A stretch of DNA of 64,000 bases. Source: Nissolia schottii (Eukaryota > Streptophyta > Magnoliopsida > Fabales > Fabaceae). The stretch covers positions 124,001 through 188,000 of the forward strand of contig QANU01099724.1 of the NCBI GenBank assembly GCA_003254905.1. Reading direction: 5' to 3'. How positions within the stretch are numbered: the stretch's first letter is position 1; each line of letters starts with the position of its first letter. The notes below the pieces were generated by a model. The model searched no databases, was not told the DNA's origin, and worked only from the letters and a program-made list of their open reading frames with translations. A program made the position numbers and the translations under genes. Shown in pieces: positions 49,974-63,000 of the stretch.

Positions 49974-50495
49974 TAGGGGTGTACAATGGGTCAGTATGGC
50001 CCGCCAACGCAACCTGAGCCGACCTCCTTTAAGTCAGGTCGGGTTGGCGGGTTAACTGGTCGCACCCATCTAACTCGTCACTTGTGTTAGGTTGTGTGTT
50101 GGGTCAGAATTGGGAGATTTAACCCGCCAACCCACCTTTTATTTAATTATTTAATTATTATTATTATTATTATTTTATATATATTAAATATATATATATA
50201 CATATTTTCTTTTTATGATTAGGTTTATTTTCTTTTTGTGCCTAAAATCATTTTATACATTAAAAGATAATATATATTTTTTAATTAAAAATATATTTTA
50301 TTATAAAAAATAAGTTAAATAAAAAAAATGATGGGTCACCTGACGACCCGCCTAACCCAATCCGCCAGAGGCAGGTTGCAAGTTTAGCGAGTGCCAACCA
50401 AAAACACTAAAAAATGACCCAACTCGACCTGCCCAAAGGTGGTCGAGTCTTAAACACGGGTGGATCTGACCCGACACGACCCGTGTTCACCTCTA
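49974..50495. mobile_element. hAT-like MITE
   Basis: The left end TAGGGGTGTACAATGGGTC and the right end read in reverse (TAGAGGTGAACACGGGTC) are inverted. The TAGGGGTG-type tip and internal GGGTCGGGT/GACCCGCC motifs in both orientations are usual for plant hAT MITEs. No clean 8-bp target duplication is left. It sits a few bases from the MITE ending at 49967. Confidence 0.65.
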
Positions 50496-50499
50496 CTTT

Positions 50500-51746
50500 T
50501 TTTAACTAAAAAGTGTAAAAATGGTCAAATACTTTTAGATTATTAATAATATTACATTGGTTCTCGTTATTTAGTTGCGAGTTTTCGCGATGGATAAACT
50601 TAGATCAAGTTTATTGTGTCCATTTTAACTGATTTTCAAATCAAAGCATGACATATAGATTTTTTTTTTCTATTGAGGATAGAGCATATTTATCACTTAT
50701 TCCAAATGGTGGGACAATTATTTTATTTGGTGGGTGTAAGAGGGACAAGTATTGTTTGGTGGAAAAATTTTCCTCCAAATGTAGGAGGGACAATTATTAT
50801 TGTAGTGCTAAAACGTGAAATCCTCGTCTTGGAGTCACTGTGATGGTTACTTTATAATATAAGGGCTAAATTATGAATTAGTAAGTAAATTTTTTTTATG
50901 CAGGTAGTGTAAGTGCTTCAACTTTTAGAAGGTGTTTAAATTATGCACATAAAGAAAAAAAAAATTGTTCATAGAACTCTTTTTTCACGTTTTCATCTTG
51001 TAATGTAGAATTATTGTGCTTGTGTAGATAGTGATTTCTTTTAAACATGCAACAATCTTGAATTTGCACTTTTCTAAAAATTCTTGTTACTTGCTTTTGC
51101 TCTAGGGAAGTAATTAGAGACACTTCAGGTGATTAATGTCTGAAAATAAAGAACAAATTGGGAAGGAAAAAAAAGCCAAATTAAAAGTGAGATGAAACTT
51201 TTGGTTAATATGGTGGATGAATAAGAAAAAAATTAATATGAACATTTTGTTGTAGATTGACTCATGTTATTGAAGAGCTTTGTTAGTTTTAGTTATAGGC
51301 AAAGATTATATAGAAACCTCGTTGCAGTTTCAAAGGGGTACTATGTAGCTTTGAGATTGGTCGTCCTGGAAACAATTGCTTATAATAACTAACAAAGGAT
51401 AATTTTAAAAGATAAAAGTTATGTATGTCCTTTCCATCCATTTAAATTATGACTACCAAACAAGATACGAATGACTTCCTTCCCTTGCCTCATTAAAATT
51501 TCAAATAATGATATGGGATGCATGTGTCTATTCCTTTCATTTCTTTTCCATTCCATGCCTTTATTTAACCATTCCTTGCCATTCTCTTTAACTCTTCCAA
51601 ACATAGCCTTATGTAGTATCAACGAGAAGAACCCAAACATACACCATCTCAAATGGATAATTCCCCTAAAAGGGGAGGGGGATGAGAATAAGAAGGGATT
51701 TTCCCTAAAGAAGGAAAACAAACACACTTTTGAACGATCGTACCAA
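50500..51746. other. Gene-free stretch
   Basis: No gene. 51430-51620 has CCAAACAAGATA at one side and TTCCAAACATAGCC at the other, perhaps another decayed MITE, but the pair could not be confirmed. Confidence 0.35.
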
Positions 51747-51755
51747 ATTAATGAT

Positions 51756-52955
51756 AGATTAAGTATCAACTAGATCTCTAAAAAAAGTGTCAACTTAATC
51801 CTTAAAAATTTTAAACATTTTCTACGTTAATGAGTCCTTTAACAGACGCTGGTGTATCCATTAGCTCCTCCATTTTCTCCCCCTTTCCAAAACAACGTCG
51901 TTTTGTTTTTTTTAAAAAAAACTAAACTAAACACATCATCATCATCATGCATCATCATTAGCTTCTTCTACCTTCTACCTCCATCATCTTCTTATTCTTC
52001 TTCTTCTTCTTCCTTTCACTTTTTTCTCACTACCATCATGTCAACCCTAACCCCCTAACCCCCACCATCCAAACCCGATCTCCACCGCACCCAACACAGC
52101 CTCCAACAAGCACAAAAGGGGAATTGTTGTTGTTGCATGAAAATTGATTTTTGGTTTAGAGTTTGGTTAATTTTTGGTTGATTGTTGTTGTTATTGCAAG
52201 GGAATTGATTTTTAATTTAGGGTTTGGTTAATTTTATGGGGTTGCTGCATGCATGGTGGTGGTTACACGATGGGGGTTCTGGTGGTGGAGTTGATGTTAG
52301 TGTGGGTTGTAGTTGTAGTGGTTTTGTTTTATGAGTTTGATGGTGGAAGAGTTGGCTTGATTGGGGGCTGTGGGTCGCGACTTCAAGGTTTTAGAGATGG
52401 AGTGGTTGTGTAGTGGTGATGAGTTTGAGGGATGACAATAGACTGTGGCTATGATAAGGTACTCGGGGGTGGAGAAAGGTGGTGTTGGGTTGTTGTTTGT
52501 GGCGATGATTGAGGGAGTTTGATGATGGTGGTTCGCGGCGGATGAGATATCATGGTGGTGATTGATGTTGATGAGTTGATGATGAGTGGTGGTTGTTGGT
52601 TGTGGTGGCCAAGTGGTGGTGGTCTTGGAAAGAGGAGTTGGTTGTGATGGTTGATATGGTGGTTGTTAGTTGGGGTTGGGGTGAGAGAGGAAGAAGAAAG
52701 GGGTAGTTTTGGGATTTTATGGATATGTCAAGGTAATTTAGAGATTTCAATGGATAACCCGTAGAGATGAGCGAAATGGAGGGGTTGATGGATATGTCAG
52801 CATTCGTTAACAGTCTCATAACAGAGGGACCAATGTGGAAGATATTTAAAAACTTCAAGGACCAAATTGACAATTTTTTTTCTTTCAGAGACCCTAATTG
52901 GCACTAAGGACAGTTTTAAAGGTCAATTTTAAGGGACTTAATTGGCACATAGCCC
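51756..52955. mobile_element. Mutator-like non-autonomous element, 1.2 kb, 9-bp target duplication
   Basis: Flanked by exact ATTAATGAT at 51747-51755 and 52956-52964. The inner ends are inverted: AGATTAAGTATCAACTAGAT on the left against GGGCTATGTGCCAATTAAGT read from the right. Further inverted blocks follow, among them TGTCAACTTAATCCTTAAAA against TGTCAATTTGGTCCTTGAAG. The inverted repeat is well over 100 bp but uneven, with extra sequence on the right arm. The interior has a C-rich patch (about 52040-52110), a nearly duplicated TTGGTTAATTTT phrase, and a long GGTGGTTG-rich region. No transposase is visible. The interior could be captured host sequence (Pack-MULE), which is speculative. Confidence 0.8.
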
Positions 52956-52964
52956 ATTAATGAT

Positions 52965-53874
52965 TGTCTTAAGCTAAAAACTATAAAGAGATATAATATC
53001 AAACTACTGAAATTGCCTTCTCCCATCAGCTTAATTGCTAATAGCCACCATTAAATATCAAATCTCTCAATTACATTCTTAAACTTTAATATACTTACAA
53101 CAAAAACACCAAAATTTTAAAAATTTTAGTAAATTTCTTACTCTACAATAATTTTAGAATACAATGCTATTACTAAATGATTTAACAAGACATAAGTGTA
53201 TCAAGTATCAACATCACTACCATTTTTTTAAACAAAGCTTTTCTCTATTTTCCCATCTAATGTTTTAAAAAATATTAATATATTACTGAAAAAAAATCAA
53301 ATAATTTGTGTGAAAAAAATTTAATTTAATTTACTTTGATATTGCTAGTTAAGTATGAGGAAAAAAAATGTGGTTATTCTAAATCTATTGTTAAATATGC
53401 TTAATTTCTTAATATATTAATATGTTTTTAAATAATATTTAATGAGATAACAAATGAGAAATTAAGAAACATTAATTAGTAAAAATTTTAATGCATAACA
53501 CTCAGATCTTGACATGTCGTTCTCTATGATTTTGATAGTAGGCTAAATATAATTTGGCATGAGGTTTAACTATGAGAATTCTTGTAGTTTGAATATTTAA
53601 TTAATAGAAGTAATAGTTGGTGGTGACTAATTGCAAGTGAATAAAAATTTAAGGGTTAAATTGAAAGATTTAAAAGTTTGAGGTGCCTATTTGCAATTGA
53701 GTGAAAGTTTAGGGTGTTTGTGCTATTTACCCTCAAAAACTAATCATTGTAGTTGGAGATCCAAAAACCATACAAACCACACGTTATCAAAGTTATCAAA
53801 CTTGAGAGTTTAAGTAAATTCGGTTAAGCCTTAGAAAATTTGAATCGTAAACTCACAAGAGTTTACATGTAAAA
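52965..53874. other. Gene-free AT-rich stretch
   Basis: No gene or recognised repeat. Confidence 0.4.
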
Positions 53875-53884
53875 AAAAATATAT

Positions 53885-54332
53885 AGGGTAAATTGCATAA
53901 ACCACCCTTGAGGTTTGCAAAAATTGCATTCCACCCAAAACTACATACAAAATTGTACTTTACCCCCATTTTTCATTGCAATTGATCACCAATGATCTGT
54001 TAGGGTTTCGTTTTCATTTAATTTTCTTGTGCTTTCTATTAAGTTAATGAAAACACTGAAAATAATAAAATCTTATTTTTTATTTTTATTTATGTGTTCA
54101 CTGTTCTTCTCAAAATCCTAAAACAAGAAATAAGATTTTATTGTTTTAACACTTTTTACTATTTCCTTCACAAATTTTTGAAAACAGAAAATACATGAAA
54201 TGAAAACAAAAACTTAACAAATCATTGATAATCAATTGCAATAAAAAAACTGGGGGTGGATTGCAATTTTGTACGTAGTTTGGGTAGAGTGTAATTTCTA
54301 CAAACCTCAAGGGCGGTTTGTGTAATTTACCT
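53885..54332. mobile_element. Mutator-type MITE, near-perfect 120-bp inverted repeats
   Basis: The left arm AGGGTAAATTGCATAAACC and the right arm read in reverse AGGTAAATTACACAAACC start a match of about 120 bases that includes GCCCTTGAGGTTTG/ACCCTTGAGGTTTG and CAATTGATCACCAATGAT/CAATTGATTATCAATGAT. The target duplication AAAAATATAT is at 53875-53884 and 54333-54342; it is AT-rich, so 9 or 10 bp cannot be told apart. The inner 200 bases are also partly self-complementary, so the whole 448 bp can fold into one hairpin. No coding sequence. Confidence 0.88.
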
Positions 54333-54549
54333 AAAAATATATTATGTAAGCAATATAATCATCATTACTCATTACTAATATAATAAAAATGAGTTATTAC
54401 CTTAAATAGAACTATCTCTAATGAGTAAATAACCTTTAATTTTTCATTTTTTATTCATTTATTTTGTTCTTTTATCATTTAAAATTTTGATATTATTAAT
54501 TGAATTGGAGAAATAAATATCATGAATTTAATCATTATCATTATTGTTG

Positions 54550-56300
54550 CAATGTGTGGCTTGGAAAAAAATGTAAACATTCACCGTAATTGTAGTTTTC
54601 TATTTAGATTGTGAGACAAGGAGAAATAAAGCGTTTCCACGAATAATGGATGGTTAACATGTGTAAATATTAACTATAAATTGCTTTTGAAGAACTTCAT
54701 CAAAGCACAACAATTTGCATATCCCTTTCTCTTGCAGAGAAATTGCAAACTTTTATTTCTCTTTTGTTATTTGTAGTTCTGTTGATATACATCATTTGAG
54801 ATATATCTTAGGTATTTGGGATATTGGTTTGAGTGTTGTGAGATATCACTCATTTTGTAATAGTTGACATATTTACATGTGGATATAGCTTTGAGTTAAA
54901 CCATATTTATTTTCTATACACTATTTTTGTTCATTTTTGCTAATTCTATAATAAACTGGTATCAGAGCTCTATTTGGAGTTGTGGGAAAATTTGTTCAAA
55001 ATGTCAGCTACAAAATTCAAAATTCAGCAATTTGATGGGAGCATCAACTTTGGAAAATGACGGCAGTTCATGTGCAACAAAGTGTTAAAATAGCACTTTC
55101 TGGTAAAGAAAGAAGCCCGTGGAAATGGATGACTCCAAATGGAAAAAGGTTGATTAAAAGGCTTTCTCAATTATCCAGTTATCATAGATAATGTACTGCA
55201 GGAGGTCCTGTTCGAGAAAACAGTAGCGTCATTATGGAAAAAGTTGGAGTCACTATACATGATAAAGACGGTGGCCAATCAGCTTGGTGCACTACAATGC
55301 CTGTACACACTTCACATGACTGAAGGTATATCCATTAGAGAATATATCTTTGAATTCACTTCAATTATTATAGATTTAAAAAATATGGATGAGACTTTCA
55401 AAAGTGAGCAAGAAGCAATGATGTTTCTATACTCTATACCATCCTCATATAAGCATTTTCAGGAGACACTCGAATATGGACGAGAAAGCTAGACATTGAT
55501 GAGGCAAAGTTTTCACTATTAAGTCGTGAGAAGATATAGCACAATAGTGGTCGACATGATGATCCCGTTGTTGGCTTATTTGTCAGACGGAGGACAAAGG
55601 AGACCGGGTCAAGTAGTAATAACAAAGGAAAGTCTAGATCAAAATCTAGACATTATAAAGGGAGATGCCATTATTGCAAAAGAAAAAGGGCATTGGAGAG
55701 CATAATGCCCAAAACTCAAAGATAAGACAGAGGTTGATATGAGAAATGCTGCAAGTATTGCTGAAGGTACAAACAACACTCTCTCTATATCAAGTACTTT
55801 AGTTGGTGATGCTTGGGTCATTGATTATGGATGCTCTTATCATATGTGTCCAAACCAAGATTGGTTTACAACTTATCAACCAATTGAATGTGGTGTTGTT
55901 CTTATGGGAAACAATATGTCATGTAAGGTCGTTGGCATTGGTACCATCAAAATCAAGATGCATGATGGAGTTGTGAGAAAATTGACCGAGGTTCGACACA
56001 TACCTGACCTAAAGAAGAACCTTATTTCTATGGGCACTTTTAAGAGTTTCCAGAGCTGCTCTTATTGTAATCAAAGGAAAGTTGGTCAACGAACTTTACT
56101 TGCTTCAAGGCAGCACAATAGTTGGCGTTGCAGTAGTATCATCCTCTCATGATCCTGAGTTAGATACCACTCATTTGTGGCATATGCATTTAGGACATGT
56201 GAGCAAAGTTGGAATGTTTATTTTGAGCAAGTGTCACTTGCTTTATAAAAAGTTGGGAAACTTGACTTCTGTGAACATTATGTCTCAAAAAAGTAGACTA
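54550..56300 (+). mobile_element. Truncated Ty1/copia element: 5' LTR, primer site, gag and protease region
   Basis: A fossil copia element cut off before the integrase core. The 5' LTR runs from roughly 54550 to just before the primer-binding site at 54957. Gag follows from about 55002 (MSATKFKIQQFDG start) with a UBN2-type region (IPSSYKHFQETL). Then come a zinc-knuckle-like CHYCKRK, a protease-type motif (WVIDYGCSYHMC) and a gag-pre-integrase segment (THLWHMHLGHVSKVGM). No reverse transcriptase, RNase H or 3' LTR is present. The reading carries several breaks. The LTR start is an estimate, as no target duplication can be seen with one end missing. Confidence 0.8.
54957..54968 (+). promoter_or_regulatory. 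tRNA-iMet primer-binding site of the copia element
   Basis: TGGTATCAGAGC, the complement of the 3' end of initiator tRNA-Met, as used by most plant copia elements. Confidence 0.9.
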
Positions 56301-57085
56301 TACTAATCACAAAATAAAAAATAAAATGTAAAAAATAAGGGAGATTGACTTTAAGCTCACATTAATAGTTTTCACATTATTCTCTAAAAACAGTTCATGT
56401 ACTATTCTTTTTGGAGAGAAAATTTTTATTATGGCGTTGGCATGTGTATAATCCTTAAAGTGGAATTATCCAAGTTTTATATATTAACAAAAGTTAGCAT
56501 AAATTATTTTTTGAAATTATTTAAAATTACACCTCACTTTAAAATATGTTCAAAATTGCATTTTATCTCTTTTTTATTATGACTGATTACTAATGATCAA
56601 TTAAATTTATGATTTCCATTTATGTATCAAAGAAACTATTTATATTTTCATTTATTGTATATTTTATTTTAAAAAATTTAAGAAAAAGTGATGAAAACAA
56701 TTGTTTTTTTAATTTTTTTTTCTATACTCACTATTTCATTTACAAATCCATGTAATTACACATGAAACGAAAACAAAAACAAGTCTAATCCAATTTTGTG
56801 CTAATCACCTTAGGGAAATTACACGATATTATATAAAATTATCACACAAGAATTAAAGAAGCTTCGTAAAAATGGTTGGGTTTGGGATGACGAGGAATCC
56901 ATAATAACGGTTTGTGTGTGTGTGTCGTGAAGCAGAGAGGAGGAGGAAGAAGAAGCAGCAGAAGAAGAGTGAAAACGAATCAGATCCACGAACACTATCA
57001 GCACCGATTTAATACCCCCCCGTTTTTTCCATCTCCAGATTCCAGATCGGAAAAAAGAAAAAAAAAAGGTTGAAGGAAAGAAAAA
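56301..57085. other. Upstream region of the SCY1-like gene with a decayed MITE
   Basis: 56460-56830 contains AATTACACCTCACTTTAAAA, ACTAATGATCAATTAA and GGGAAATTAC in an order like the MITE at 53885, so it may be an older member of that family. 56930-57085 is Ag/Ga-rich 5' UTR (GAGGAGGAGGAAGAAGAAG) leading to the ATG at 57086. Confidence 0.45.
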
Positions 57086-60000
57086 ATGTTCAAATTCCTG
57101 AAAGAAGTGGTGGGTGGATCTGGAACTGGCCTCAAAGATCTCCCTTACAACGTCGGCGAACCTTACCCTTCCGCTTGGGGTTCTTGGGTTCATCACCGCG
57201 GCACCTCCAAGGTCCCCCCAAATTCTTTACTTCTCCTTCTTCTTCTTCTTCTTCTTCTTCTTATTATTAATTCCTAACCCCTAACTATATAATAATATAA
57301 ATATGTATACATGTTGGTTGATTTCATCTTCAATCATATAAACACTCTTGCTCACTATATGATTTGCTAAATTAAACGTTTAGCTACTTAGCTTGGGGCT
57401 GTGGTGCGTGTGTTGTTGATTGTCTCAATTTCACCTTCATTTGGTTGATACACATTATACATTTGATTATTTATTTTTGACTTCAGGATGATGGTTCTCC
57501 CGTCTCAATCTTCTCTCTGTCCGGGAGCAGTGCTCAGGACGGGCATTTAGCTGCCGGTCGGAATGGCGTCAAGCGTCTCCGCACTGTGAGTTCATCTTAA
57601 TAATGTTTTGTTTGCGTGTGTGAATGAGCTGTGGGAATTTTCCTTTTTTTTGTGGGGGAATTTCAATTTTGTGGGAAAGTTCCCCCTTTTTTTGAATGGT
57701 TGTGCTGGTTTTCAGGTTAGGCATCCGAATATCTTGTCGTTTCTTCACAGTACTGAGATCGAAACTTATGACGCTGGTACCCCCAAGGTTACGATTTATA
57801 TTGTTACTGAGCCTGTAATGCCATTGTCTGACAAGATTAAGGAGTTAGGTCTTGGAGGTACACAAAGGTAAGAATAGAATTCGTGCTCTTTGCATGTTTC
57901 AGTTGCCGAGCATCGTTTGTTATTCTGCCGAACTGTTTTGTTTGTGTTGGCTTTTGTTGCACGTATTCACAAGTGCAAGGACTTTGGATTTTCCTGAGTG
58001 GTATTAGATGTAAATTATAGGGCGCAGACTTTGATTTTACTGTCAAGTGTTAAATTGGTTTATGAATTGAGCTAAAACTCACTTGTTATTTGTATTGCTT
58101 ATTGGGGTTTTAGGGATGAATATTATGCTTGGGGCTTGCTCCAAGTAGCAAAAGCTGTGAGCTTCTTAAATAATGATTGTAAACTTGTGAGTATTCATGA
58201 TCCACATGCAGTTTTTCTTTTTCCACTCATTAGTTACTTTTTGGTTTTTCTTGACAAACTTTGTCTGTTGCAGGTTCATGCTAATGTTTGCTTGGCTAGT
58301 GTTGTTGTTACACAAACTTTGGACTGGAAGCTCCATGCTTTTGATGTTCTATCAGAGTTTGATGGGAGTAATGAAACTTCCTCTGGCTCAATGCTGGTAA
58401 TTTTGTGTTTGGTTGGATTAACTTGTTTTCTTGTTAGCTTTAGCATTCGATTTGAGTTTTTATCTTTCCTTTTTCTTGAAGTTTGTATATTAACAACTCA
58501 TCCTAGTGAAATAATTACTCCACATAAGGTGAAAGTTTATTTTAATGAAATTAGAAGGTCAATTTCCTTAAACACTTCCAGCATAGTGAAGTGGGCCATT
58601 TTAGACTTGTTCTCAAGTTTCACCCACATGTTTCGTTGCTTTTGAAACGTTAATGGAAAAATTGAATGCCATTATGGGTGCTTCCTTGCAAGGATTTTTT
58701 TTTCCTGGGACTTCTTGCAAAGATTTGATCAGGCCTTAAAAATAAAGGATTTCCGGTAGTGAAACCTAATATATATTCGTCACATGTTTTCCGTTCAGCA
58801 ATACGCATGGCTAGTTGGGTCACAATACAAACCAATGGAGCTGGCAAAATCTGACTGGGCTGCGATTAAGAAGTCTCCTCCATGGGCCATTGATTCTTGG
58901 GGCATGGGTATGCGATTTGCTGGAATTTGTTTTTCTATTTAATTGTAATGCACTATGATAGCAATTTGGAATATATTATTTAAGGTGGAAGGGAACAAAT
59001 GAACATTCCAGTATTTTTTATATTTTTTTCTTGTGTACTGATGGTGACATTTGACTTTCTCTCATTGTCTGGTCTAGTTAATATTGGTTTATCATATGGT
59101 CATCACTTATATTTTGAAACTTGTTCCTCATTTAGAACTGGCTGCTTCCATAAAGACAAACAAATAAATAATAACTTCCAGGGAGTGTTTGGCTGGGAGG
59201 TAAAAGTGGGGGGGAGATTTTCATGGGTCATAAGGTTCATGTATAATTTACATATGAACCTCATCACCCATGAAAATCCCGCCCCCGCGTGCGGGGGGAA
59301 CCAAACATACCCAGAGTGTGTGAAATTCCACTAATTTCTTGCTGTTAGAGTTATATAACCAAAATCTTGAACCTTCACCTAATTGCTTAAGCTTTTGAGA
59401 GAGTTGGTCCTTGACATGCTATCAAGATGGGCAGTGGACAGCAGTTCGATTCTGGCCACCTCTATTTTTCTAAATAAAATTGAGTTTTAGTACATTAAGT
59501 GGTCATGTGCATTGTTCATACTTCAAACCCAAAGGGCTATTGTGTGAAGGGGTGTGTTAGAATAAAAACCAATGTTGAACCTTTACCTGCATATTAAGCT
59601 TCCAACGAGTTGGTCCTTTACACTTGCTTACATAATGGAGTGCAATTGGTGAAACTCCCTGGCCCACTTATTATTGGGGCTTGCATTGGTTTCTGCTTGC
59701 TTCTTTTGTTGAGAAGGGATCATAATATCAATTTGGTTCTTAAGGAAGAAAGAAATAATTAAAAATAAAATATCCTATATCCGCATTTGCATAATGTCGC
59801 TGATAATGGCTAATCCTCTTCTTTCTAAACCTGGTGCATTGTATTTATTTTCAAATTTGATGTTTACATATTTTGTTAAACCTTTTCTTTCCCAGTCTTC
59901 TTTAAGAATGTGTTATATATTAGAAGAAATTTACTTCCTTTTGTCTATGAGTTAGTAACTTTAGTCCAAATTATGTGAACTTGCACAAGTGTTGTAGGTT

Positions 60001-63000
60001 CACAGAATATTTTTTATCCAGTATTTTTCCATTTCTGTTCCAAGAAGACCTCTCTAAGTTATTAAAACATTCTAATTTTATAGGTTGTCTAATCTATGAG
60101 CTATTCTCTGGTATGAGGTTGGAAAAAACGGAGGAGTTACGCAACACAGTCTCCATTCCCAAGGTCAGCCTGCTTAGGAAATTACTCCCTCCCTTTCATA
60201 ATAATTGTCCAAGATTTTTCAATTTAGGTTTTCAAATTATTTGTCCATCCCATTTCAATGTAGCATTAGTTTTTTCTTTCCAACAATACCCTTAGTTATT
60301 AAGCCATCATTAATGATGCATTGGAAGGGTAATTAAATGCAATAGTGGAATTAGATAAGGGTAATATTGTACATTCAAATATTTCTTTTACAATACCTAT
60401 AAGATCCATGTTTTTTTCTTAATTCTTGTGTTGTCCCAAATTGGTCACTTATTTTGAAAGGGAGTATCTGTTTGTTTTTGTATTTCTTAGTTACTGCTGC
60501 GTGTAAAGACTAAGGGTTGTTTTAGTATGTTGGTTGCTTTATGCCTCATTCTAATGAAATATCCATTCTTCATCTTTGTATTTTTTTTTCTGTCTCACAG
60601 TCTCTGCTTCCAGATTACCAGCGGCTACTGAGTTCCATGCCTTCTCGTAGATTAAATACATCGAAGCTTATAGAAAACAGTGGTGAGTGCTCGTTGATAT
60701 ATATAGTCATTTGTAGTTTTGATGCTTTGAATTTTGACTTGTTAGGTAGGTCGTTGGGTTCATTATTGGCTTTAGGATTGTCATAAAGTATAGCCGAGAA
60801 CTGCATGAGAATACATTGGTAATTGGTTGTATCATGACATTCTGGTATTATTTATAGCTAAATAGTTTTAGAGATGGATGCTTAGCATTAGTTTTTGGTA
60901 CAAGGGGTTTTTTTCCCCCTTAATTTGTAATCAGTTCAAGTAAGGCTTTAGTTTGTCCCAATCATGCAGTTATGTCTGAAATGTGCTTTAAGACTTCCCG
61001 ATGATATTGCACACCCGGATAAACTTGTTGCCTTTTCTTGAAAAGAGGATTGGTCAGAGTCAGAGGGAGGATTATACTTTGTTAGGGCATTATATAAGTG
61101 TTCTGAGGGGTTTTTGTTTTGTTTATATATAGTAGAGAGAAATGATATCATGAGCATCTGCTAATGTAAATGATTTTAGCTTTTCTAGACTTAGGGGAAA
61201 TTCTGTGTCATGACCAGTTGTAAAAAAGCAAAAGGAATAGAAAGAGAGGGAAGGAAGGAGGAAGGGTTATACTTTGTTAGGGCAGTATATAAGTGTTCTG
61301 AGTGTTATTGTTTATATGATAGAGTGGTATGATATTGTGAGCACCTGCTAATGTAAAATGATTTTTTTGCTTTTCTAGATTTAGGAGGGAATTCTTCTGC
61401 TTCATGACCAGTTGCAAACAAGCAAAAGTAATAGAGAGAGGTTTACTTTGTCAGAGTCTTGTATATGTGTGTTTAGGGTTATTGTTTATATGAGAAGTCA
61501 TGATTGTGAGCATATGCTAATGTAAATTGCTTTTAGCTTTTCCAGATTTAGGAGGGAAATCTTCTGCCTTAGGATCAGTTGTAAACAATCAAAAAGAAAA
61601 TCTGCTTTAACATCAAACAATCTATAGCACATTTTAAATATTTCCGTATCTTGTTTTGATAGTAATTGTCTTTTTTACTCCTGATATATATATCTCTGCA
61701 TCCTTTCCTTGTATTTAGTTTGTGTTTGTCTATTATGGGTGTGCAGAGTATTTTCAAAATAAGTTGGTAGATACAATACATTTCATGGAAATTCTGAATT
61801 TGAAAGATAGTGTTGAGAAAGACACATTCTTTCGCAAGCTTCCGAATTTAGCAGAGCAGCTTCCTCGTCAGATTGTGTTGAAGAAGGTAACTCTTGTTGA
61901 AAATTTTAATTTGGAACTTTTGTCTAATGAACATTTTATCCCAATTGATTCTGTCACTCATTTTTGGTTTTTTCAGTTACTTCCTTTATTAGCTTCTGCC
62001 CTTGAATTTGGTTCAGCTGCTGCCCCTGCTTTGACTGCACTGTTGAAAATGGGCTCCTGGCTTTCACCTGAGGAGTTCCGTGTAAAGGTAAGTCAAAATT
62101 TCAGCACCTTCATGATGATGATTTTCTTCTTTCTTTCATAAAGTGCTTCATTATCTCTCTTTCTATTCAGTATTTATCTTTTGATTTTATTGGATTTCTA
62201 TATTTAATATATAGGTGCTTCCAACAATTGTTAAACTTTTTGCTTCTAATGACCGAGCTATTCGAGTTGGCCTTCTTCAACATATTGATCAATATGGAGA
62301 GTCATTATCAGCACAAGTTGTGGATGAGCAGGTATGTGGTCGGGATAAGTTGTTTAGTTTCTTTACTTAGCTTCTCCTTCTCTTTGTTGGAGTATATAAA
62401 TATTCTTAATAACAATGTCGATGCTTTGTAATTACTGTTGATACTTATTATCAGGTATACCCTCATGTTGCTACTGGGTTTGCTGATACATCAGCTTTTC
62501 TGAGGGAGCTGACTCTCAAATCCATGCTAATTCTGGCTCCAAAGGTATGCATATTTCATATTTACGTTAGCAAATTATCGTCCTCTTGGTTTTATTTTAA
62601 AAAAGAGAGATGTCATTGATCTAGTGTGAATGCTGAATTCATGACAGTAATATTGTTTGTACTGGTGTCTTGTGTTTGCATATTGTGTGTGACATGAACA
62701 TTGCTTGATTTATGTTACAGTGATCTCTGTTTTATGTAAACTTTGATTAAAGGTATAATGCAGAGCACCTTTTTTAATATGTTACAGTGGAGTTAAATGA
62801 ATTAATATTAGGTATGTTACTACTTTGGGGCCAAGTTGTGGGTTAGTTCTAACTTGATATTGTATGCGTTGGAATCTCAATGATCTTAATGATTGTTTGA
62901 GGGGAGGGATGGTGCTTAAAACTTTGTCAATGTTTTGTATGTTACTATTTCTTTAGTTAAGAAGAGGCTTGATTTGTATCTGAGCTTGGGTCCCATGACA

